Origin: Bacillota bacterium
Lineage (GTDB): Bacteria; Bacillota; Clostridia; Tissierellales; Sporanaerobacteraceae
Length of the DNA: 5,604 nucleotides
Reading direction: 5' to 3'
Assembly (NCBI GenBank): GCA_029779375.1
Contig: JAKPAR010000258.1
Location: 1-5,604 of the forward strand
Positions 5,435-5,604 of the stretch are shown here, in pieces. Below the pieces are notes generated by a model. The model worked only from the letters and a program-made list of their open reading frames with translations, did not search any database and was not told the DNA's origin. The position numbers and the translations under genes were made by a program. Each line of letters starts with the position of its first letter. Position 1 is the stretch's first letter.

Positions 5435-5581
5435 TATAGGCAGGTCTCCTGGCTTGTGGATCATTCTACTTTCAACGCCTTCCCAGAAAAAATCCAGTGG
5501 ACTATGTTGATTTCGTACCCACTTACAGTAGCGGGGGCTGCATCGGATTTTCACCGATTTCCCTTTTAAAAAATACCTATA
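5435..5581 (-). promoter_or_regulatory. Cobalamin (B12) riboswitch aptamer
   Basis: On the minus strand the aptamer is closed by P1: tatagg (5581-5576) pairs with cctata (5440-5435). Inside are the conserved blocks in order: agggaaatcggtgaaaatcc, with an atcgg/ccgat hairpin (5558-5542); the core gcagcccccgctactgtaag (5541-5522); a variable arm in which gtgg and ccac can pair; ctgggaaggc; and the B12 box agccaggagacctgccta (5454-5437). These match the cobalamin riboswitch consensus closely. The extended variable arm is most like the adenosylcobalamin-binding class I, but I am less sure of the class. Bound cobalamin would be expected to repress the whole operon. The promoter is not visible; only 23 bases lie upstream of P1 in the window. 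Confidence 0.95.
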
Positions 5582-5604
5582 CTTTTCTCATATTCACTTT
5601 TTCA

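Noticed and set aside
5582..5604. Promoter elements upstream of the riboswitch
   Set aside because: Only 23 bases remain before the window edge and no paired -35/-10 boxes can be placed; the promoter is probably outside.
1..5604. tRNA or rRNA genes, CRISPR arrays, insertion sequences, transposase genes or attachment sites
   Set aside because: No direct-repeat arrays, terminal inverted repeats, transposase or recombinase motifs or structural RNA consensus other than the riboswitch were seen; the window is almost fully occupied by one operon.

Overview
The window is an AT-rich stretch in which every gene I can support lies on the minus strand. The genes are tightly packed behind one cobalamin (B12) riboswitch at the right-hand end. 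Low G+C, strong GGAG-type ribosome binding sites, a lipoprotein signal peptide on the binding protein, no outer-membrane receptor and an anaerobic-type cobaltochelatase all suggest an anaerobic Gram-positive of the Clostridia/Tissierellia kind. I cannot name the species.

Reading in the direction of transcription (right to left): a cobalamin riboswitch aptamer (5435-5581); an expression platform with a P13-like hairpin, a possible antiterminator and a perfect inverted-repeat terminator (5343-5420); cbiK, sirohydrochlorin cobaltochelatase (4553-5326); a FecCD/BtuC-type permease (3536-4537); its FepC/BtuD-type ATPase (2742-3536); a DrrA-like ABC-2 ATPase with a TTG start (1883-2719); its six-helix ABC-2 permease (1146-1880); a BtuF/FecB-type substrate-binding lipoprotein (107-1120); an intercistronic hairpin (70-100); and the first 14 codons of a further gene running off the left edge (1-44). 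The N-terminus of that last gene resembles the start of the magnesium-chelatase/cobaltochelatase AAA+ subunit (ChlI/BchI family). Gaps between genes are short (a 1-base overlap, then 2, 15, 22, 25 and 62 bases), so this looks like one operon.

Together the genes form a B12-repressed unit combining cobalt insertion into the corrin precursor (CbiK) with uptake of a chelate, most likely a corrinoid (lipoprotein, FecCD permease and ATPase). Two features are not textbook. A complete ABC-2 (exporter-type) transporter sits between the importer core and its binding protein. A ChlI-like chelatase ATPase appears to follow in the same transcript, although CbiK needs no ATPase partner. The leader also appears to contain a legible switching mechanism: two copies of the heptamer agtcttc compete for a single gaagtct strand, one forming a loop that could kiss the aptamer and the other forming the terminator stem.
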